The notes beneath the pieces are model-generated. The model was given only the letters and a program-made list of their open reading frames with translations. It had not been told where the DNA came from and did no database searches. This document shows, one piece after another, positions 58,353 through 64,000 of a stretch of DNA of 64,000 nt. How positions within the stretch are numbered: the first letter of the stretch is position 1; each line of letters begins with the position of its first letter. The DNA comes from Steromphala cineraria (taxonomy: Eukaryota > Mollusca > Gastropoda > Trochida > Trochidae): assembly GCA_916613615.1 (NCBI GenBank), contig OU744735.1:42233468-42297467 (forward strand). The letters run 5' to 3'. A program made the position numbers and the translations under genes.

Positions 58353-58962
58353 AGTGCTGATAGAAAGGATTTTGACAACCAGGCTCTAAAACCTAACCAT
58401 ATCCGAGTTTGAATTGTTTTTCTTTATTATCAAATGCTGAAGTTATACAAGTAAACAGTGAGCGACGTTCACTGATACCCCTGACCGCGCATACTTGACC
58501 AACGGAATAACTGTTTACAACCTATAACTTAGTTATGCAATTATCTAGACCATTATTTGACGTCTCTTGCACAGCATTTGATGAACCTCATCCCCCCTAA
58601 AACGAATTCAAAAGAATGAATGATTGTATTTTCTGCAATTTGTCCGATAAAGTGTAATTTAATCAAATGTTCATTACTATGTCTTGTTATCCAGTACTTC
58701 ATGTCTCCAAATGAGATAAAAAGACACGTGCATAATTTGAAAAGATCTGAATGAATATTTTTTCTGATTCTGATTCAAATTCTGATATTGTAAAACAATT
58801 AGTACTAAACAAAGAAAGTAATACAAAAATGAACAATAAACAAAATCGCTTGTAAATTGGGGCGGAATCTCTCCTAGTATGTAAACAGACATGTGCAAAA
58901 ACTGAAATGAATCAGATGGGTAGTTTTTCTGATATAAATCGGACTTTGCTTAACTCATATAT
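58353..58962. other. No gene seen
   Basis: AT-rich sequence leading into the 49-50-bp array, without recognisable coding sequence. Confidence 0.45.
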
Positions 58963-59849
58963 TGTAGGAGTGATAAAGATTGTACGTAACGACTTTGCTA
59001 CACTCTTGTTGTGTAGAACTGTTATATTGTTTTCGGTACCACACTGCTACACTCTTTATGTGAAGAACGGTACCACTGCTACACGTTTATATTGTAGAAC
59101 TGATATAGATTGTAAGGAACCACTCTGCTACACTCTTATAGTTTAGAACTGATATAGATTGTAGGGTACCACACTGCTACACTCTTATAGTGTAGAACTG
59201 ATATATATTGTAGGGTACCACTCTTCTTCGCTCTTACAGTGTAGAACTGATATAGATTGTAAAGGTACCAGTCTGCTACACTCTTATAGTGTAGAACTGA
59301 TAAAGATGTAAAGGTGCCACTCTTCTTCGCTCTTATAGTGTAGAACTGATATATATTGTAGGGTACCTCTCTGCTACACTCTTATAGTGTAGAACTGATA
59401 TAGATTGTAGGGTACCACACTGCCACACTCTTATAGTGTAGAACTGATATAGATTGTAGGGTGCCGCTCTTCTTCGCTCTTATAGTGTAGAACTGATATA
59501 GATTGTAAAGGTACCACTCTGCTACACTCTTATAGTGTAGAACTGATAAAGATGTAAAGGTACCACTAGTCTTCGCTCTTATAGTGTAGAACTGATATAG
59601 ATTGTAAAGGTACCACACTGCTACACTCTTTTAGTGTAGAACTGATATAGATTGTAAAGGTACCACACTGCTACTCTCTTTTAGTGTAGAACTGATATAG
59701 ATTGTAGGGTACCTCTCTGCTACACTCTTATAGTGTAGAACTGATATATATATTGTAGGGTACCACTCTTCTTCACTCTTATAGTGTAGAACTGATATAG
59801 ATTGTAAAGGTACCCCACTGCTTCACTCTTATAGTGTAGAACTGATATA
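58963..59849 (+). repeat. 49-50-bp tandem array with GGTACC in most units
   Basis: The units run GAACTGATATAGATTGTA, then GGGTACCACACTGCTACACT, then CTTATAGTGTA. ACACT...AGTGT makes each unit partly self-complementary. The array stops abruptly inside a unit at GAACTGATATA, where the copy of the large element begins. Confidence 0.95.
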
Positions 59850-62800
59850 ATGCGTTCCGCGTTATCTTTGTAATTCCGGTTTATTCCAGAGTTTGTCGCG
59901 ACAAAAAAGTTGTCAATAACAAACAAATTTTACATATAAAGTTCATATTTTTCATACTATTGAGTTACACTTTGGAAATTTTCAGGTTAAAAATTTCAAT
60001 TTGAGATTTTGAAAAAAAATTCCGACGGAATTTTTCCAATGGAATTTTTTATTCCGACAGAATTTTTCCAATGGAATTTTTAATTCCGACGGAATTTTTC
60101 CAATGGAATTTTTTATTCCGACGGAATTTTTCCAATGGAATTTTTTATTCCGACGGAATTTTTAATGCCGATGGAATTTATTTTTCCAATGGAATTTATT
60201 TTGACAATTTAATGCAGTTTGAGTTAAGTGATAAATTCATTAAAGGTTTTTAATAATTGTAAACTTTGGAAAGATTTTAACTTTGAAATGATATATTGTT
60301 TTAGATAATATATTGATTTTGACTGTTATTATTTTTGGTAAATGTTGACTATGAAAAAAAATATTTGATGAAATGTTGACTTTGAAAAGAAATAGTTTGG
60401 TGAAATGATGACTTTGAAAAGAAAAAGTTTGGTGAAATGATGACTTTGAAAACAAAAAAGTTTGGTGAAGTGATGACTTTAAAGAAGAACAATTAGTGTA
60501 ATGATGACTTTGAAAAGTATATATTTGATGAAATGTTGACTTTGAAAAGTGATAATTTCATGAAATGTTGACTTTCAAAAGGAATGAAATGTGAAATGTT
60601 GACTTTGAAAAGAAATAATTTGTTGAAATGTTGACTTTGAAAAGTGATCATTTCATGAAATGTTGACTTTAAAAAGAAAAAGTTTGGTGAAATGATGACT
60701 TTGAAAAGAAATAGTTTGGTGAAATGATGACTTTGAAAAGAAAAAGTTTGGTGAAATGATGACTTTGAAAAGAAATAGTTTGGTGAAATGATGACTTTGA
60801 AAAGAAATAGTTTGGTGAAGTGATGACTTTGAAAAGAAAAAGTTTGGTGAAACGACGACTTTAAAGAAGAACAATTAGTGTAATGATGACTTTGAAAAGT
60901 ATATATTGGATGAAATGTTGACTTTGAAAAGTGATAATTTCATGAAATGTTGACTTTCAAAAGGAATGAAATGTGAAATGTTGACTTTGAAAAGTAATAA
61001 TTTGTTGAAATGTTGACTTTGAAAAGTGATCATTTAATGAAATGTTAACTTTAAAAAGAAATACAATGTGAAATGTTGACTTTGAAAAGTAATAATTTCA
61101 TGAAATGTTGACTTTGAAAAGTAATAATTTCATGAAATGTTGACTTTGAGAAGTAAAAATTTGATGAATGTTGATTTTGAAAAGAAATAATTTCATGAAA
61201 TGTTGAATTTAAAAAGAAATGAAATGTGAAATGTTGACTTTGAAAAGATATAAATTCATGAAATGTTGACTTTGAAAAGTAAATATTTGATGAAATGTTG
61301 ACTTTGAAAAGTGATCATTTCATGAAATGTTGACTTAAAAAAGAAATACAATGTGAAATGTTGACTTTGAAAAGTCATAATTTCATGAAATGTTGACTTT
61401 GAAGAGTAATAATTTCATGAAATGTTGACTTTGAGTAGTAAAAATTTGATGAATGTTGATTTTGAAAAGATATAATTTCATGAAATGTTGACTTTAAAAA
61501 GAAATGAAATGTGAAATGTTGACTTTGAAAAGAAAAAATTTCATGAAATGTTGACTTTGAAAAGTAATAATTTCATGAAATGTTGACTTTGAAAAGTAAT
61601 AATTTCATGAAATGTTGACTTTGAGAAGTAAAAATTTGATGAATGTTGATTTTGAAAAGAAATAATTTCATGAAATGTTGACTTAAAAAAGAAATACAAT
61701 GTGAAATGTTGACTTTGAAAAGAAATAATTTCATGAAATGTTGACTTTGAAAAGTAATAATTTCATGAAATATTGACTTTGAGAAGTAAAAATTTGATGA
61801 ATGTTGATTTTGAAAAGAAATAATTTCATGAAATGTTGACTTTGAAAAGTAAATATTTGATGAAATGTTGACTTTGAAAAATGATAATTTCATGAAATGT
61901 TGACTTTGAAAAGAACGAATTGGTGAAATGATGACTTTGAAAAGTAAATATTTTATGAAATGTTGACTTTGAAAATTGATAATTTTATGAAATGTTGACT
62001 TTGAAAATAAATGGTGAAAATGTTGACTTTGAAAAGAAATAATTTGATGAAATAGTGACTTTGAAAAGAAATAATTTCATGAAATGTTGACTCTGAAATG
62101 TCCAATGATTTTGATGATATGTTATATGCGAAATTATTGTGGTGATGTATCCTTTTTGTGACAGATTGTCTGATTTTCATTATATTCTTTAATGTTGTAT
62201 ATTTCTTAATTCTTATGACTACATGAGTGTAATAGAATTTCGTTATTTTATCTTATCTTATCTTATAACAGTAAATAACACTGTTTTGAAGAATTACAAC
62301 AACTTGCTGGAAATTATTTCCACTCATTCGGTGGTAGCTTAACGAATACACTTGTTAAGTATCTCATTAGTCAAGGTGTCTATTGTCTATTGAGTGACAG
62401 TGCTGTTACATAATCAGTTCGATGGATTCATTACGCATTTAATGAGTGTTGATCTTTCAGATGAAATATTAACTTTTAAAGATATATTGATGAATTCAAA
62501 CGTTGACCTTGGTAAAACATAGACTTATAAAATCCATGGTGTTGTTGAATGCAGATTTTTAACTGCGATTAAGTTAACGGTTTTTTATGATCATGATTAT
62601 GATTATTGTCATGAGATTTTGGAAATATTTACTGCTGTCTTCATTTTGTGAAAGATTCTCTCATTTTATATAAGAAAACGAAAAACTAATCACTGATTTG
62701 AGGAATCCAAACAACTTACTGTAAATTAAATTCGACTCATTTGTAGGTAGCTTATCGAATACACCTGTTGAAATAACTCATTAATTAAGATGTGTATTGA

Positions 62801-64000
62801 ATGGCAATGCCGTTAACTCATGCTTGATATGCTTCATGGCTTAACGTCTGGATCACTTCTCAGCGTTAGAGCCTACCCTAGCACTGTTCATGGGGATCAA
62901 CCATCTTGTAGGCCGGGCAGATGTTTGGTTTATTTATATGGTTCCAAGTTTATGTATATGACATGTTAACATTTGCGTGACAAAATAATAAAATAATAAA
63001 AAATATCTCATTGCAGTTTTTAATTTCATGTCGGTGAGTTGTCCATCAATAGTTTATTGACGTATACATAAACATCTAATACTAAAAAATATCTTTAAAA
63101 CTTGTTTGAGTCTAAATGTGTTTAAATATTTAATATATAGTATGTATTAGATAATGCTAGATATTTAATGTAATTTTCAATTAACTAATGAATCAATGCA
63201 AAGGTGGTATAGTTTTACTCTTTTGAATGATATAGTTATATATAACTAAGATTCATAATATCTTCAAAATCAATTTAATAGCAAAGACATTCATTTTCAT
63301 TTTCTCATTATTCATCAATAACGATTATAACTTATGTTTTCCAACTTTATCTTACGACATTTCGCCCTGTATCAGTTCTTAATTTGAAGTAAATGTGTGT
63401 ATGCTAATTGTACTGTCAGTTGCCATACTATGTACGTTAAGGAAAGCCCAAAAAAATCTTTGACAAGTAAAACGTTTTCGGATTGATTACAAAACCACAT
63501 TTACAAGTTAATCAGTGGTTTTATTTAAACATTGAATATACCATAACTAGAATGTCCCATTTTACATACATGACTTCAACTAAAACCATTGTGAAATAGT
63601 CATAGTCATAGTCACTTTTATGGTCCTTAAAGATGGACTGAAATGCTATATGGCAACTTTCGGGATTCATGAAATAGTGACAACAATTTCACATGGACTC
63701 AAATTTAAATTTCGGAAATCGACCTAGAAACGGCTTACTTACGACTGTATAAATAACACCGCCTAATTAGGCCAGCGAACAGAATAAAACGCACTGAAGC
63801 GTGACTGACTCGTGACGTGTTAGTAGGTGATGTGATACCCCGTTGTGTGCCCTCGTTATGAAAAACAACACAAGCCAACAGTACAGCTCGATGTTTAATC
63901 GTCGATTAAACAACATCCAAACATCTCAAACCTTCAATAAATCGGTAGTTTATTTATTCAACTGGCAATATGTATTGATGAAAATGTAAGACCCTGATTA
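59850..64000 (+). mobile_element. Second copy of the large element's left end (continues past window)
   Basis: Matches 7830-11,980 at a constant offset of 52,020 bp. Every line I compared is identical, including satellite unit order. It contains the end segment, the palindromic satellite (60,015-60,210), the 32-bp array (60,260-62,100) and the inner AT-rich part. The short minus-strand frames (60,240-60,455, 60,653-60,874, 61,573-61,893 and 61,953-62,180) are repeat translations. The other end is outside the window. Confidence 0.93.

Noticed and set aside
7830..64000. 7,830 and 59,850 as the two long terminal repeats of one retroelement
   Set aside because: There is no TG...CA boundary, primer-binding site, gag or integrase between them, and the same terminus also occurs inverted at 21,548, unlike an LTR.

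Overview
This is AT-rich, intron-containing animal nuclear DNA. The likely source is a lophotrochozoan invertebrate, most plausibly a mollusc (inference). The support is tRNA-derived SINEs with flanking duplications, non-LTR retrotransposons with (TTC)n tails, Tc1 transposons, many long minisatellites, and a spliced secreted PAN/apple plus fibrinogen-domain gene of a kind common in such genomes. There are no operons, rRNA genes or CRISPR arrays. Most of the window is repeats.

Layout. 0-7.8 kb: repeat elements (a 1 kb element starting with a 211-bp tandem pair, a hairpin-ended Helentron-like element at 1972-3253, short tandem repeats, a 633-bp MITE). 7.83-21.55 kb: a 13.7-kb candidate mobile element whose two ends are long inverted arms filled with 32-bp tandem repeats. 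Its middle and right arm hold non-LTR retrotransposon pieces and a SINE-like insertion. A second copy of its left end starts at 59,850 and runs off the window, matching the first copy in every line compared. 21.6-29.5 kb: a complete SINE, an imperfect 60-bp-arm hairpin, a perfect 34-bp palindrome, a MITE, and second copies of the elements seen at 0-3 kb. 29.6-32.3 kb: 20-bp repeat arrays. 34.1-34.8 kb: two duplicated fibrinogen-domain exons. 35.4-39.9 kb: about 100 copies of a 44-bp minisatellite with higher-order structure. 40.3-42.5 kb: duplicated upstream region, SINE, decayed PAN-like sequence, and a lone terminal exon resembling a DJ-1/PfpI-family protein. 44.9-49.2 kb: two Tc1 elements with broken transposases. 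49.5-54.7 kb: the only gene that can be assembled completely, five exons on the minus strand, encoding a 315-residue secreted PAN-fibrinogen-like protein. 59.0-59.85 kb: a 49-50-bp array into which the second copy of the large element is inserted.

The gene content suggests a duplicated locus of fibrinogen-related (lectin-like) genes. One intact copy is at 49.5-56.6 kb and one gutted copy at 32.5-41.8 kb. The same SINE, with the same target duplication, sits in both, so the duplication came after the SINE insertion. Exons 1, 2 and 5 of the second copy are missing, and long tandem arrays occupy the places where they would be expected.
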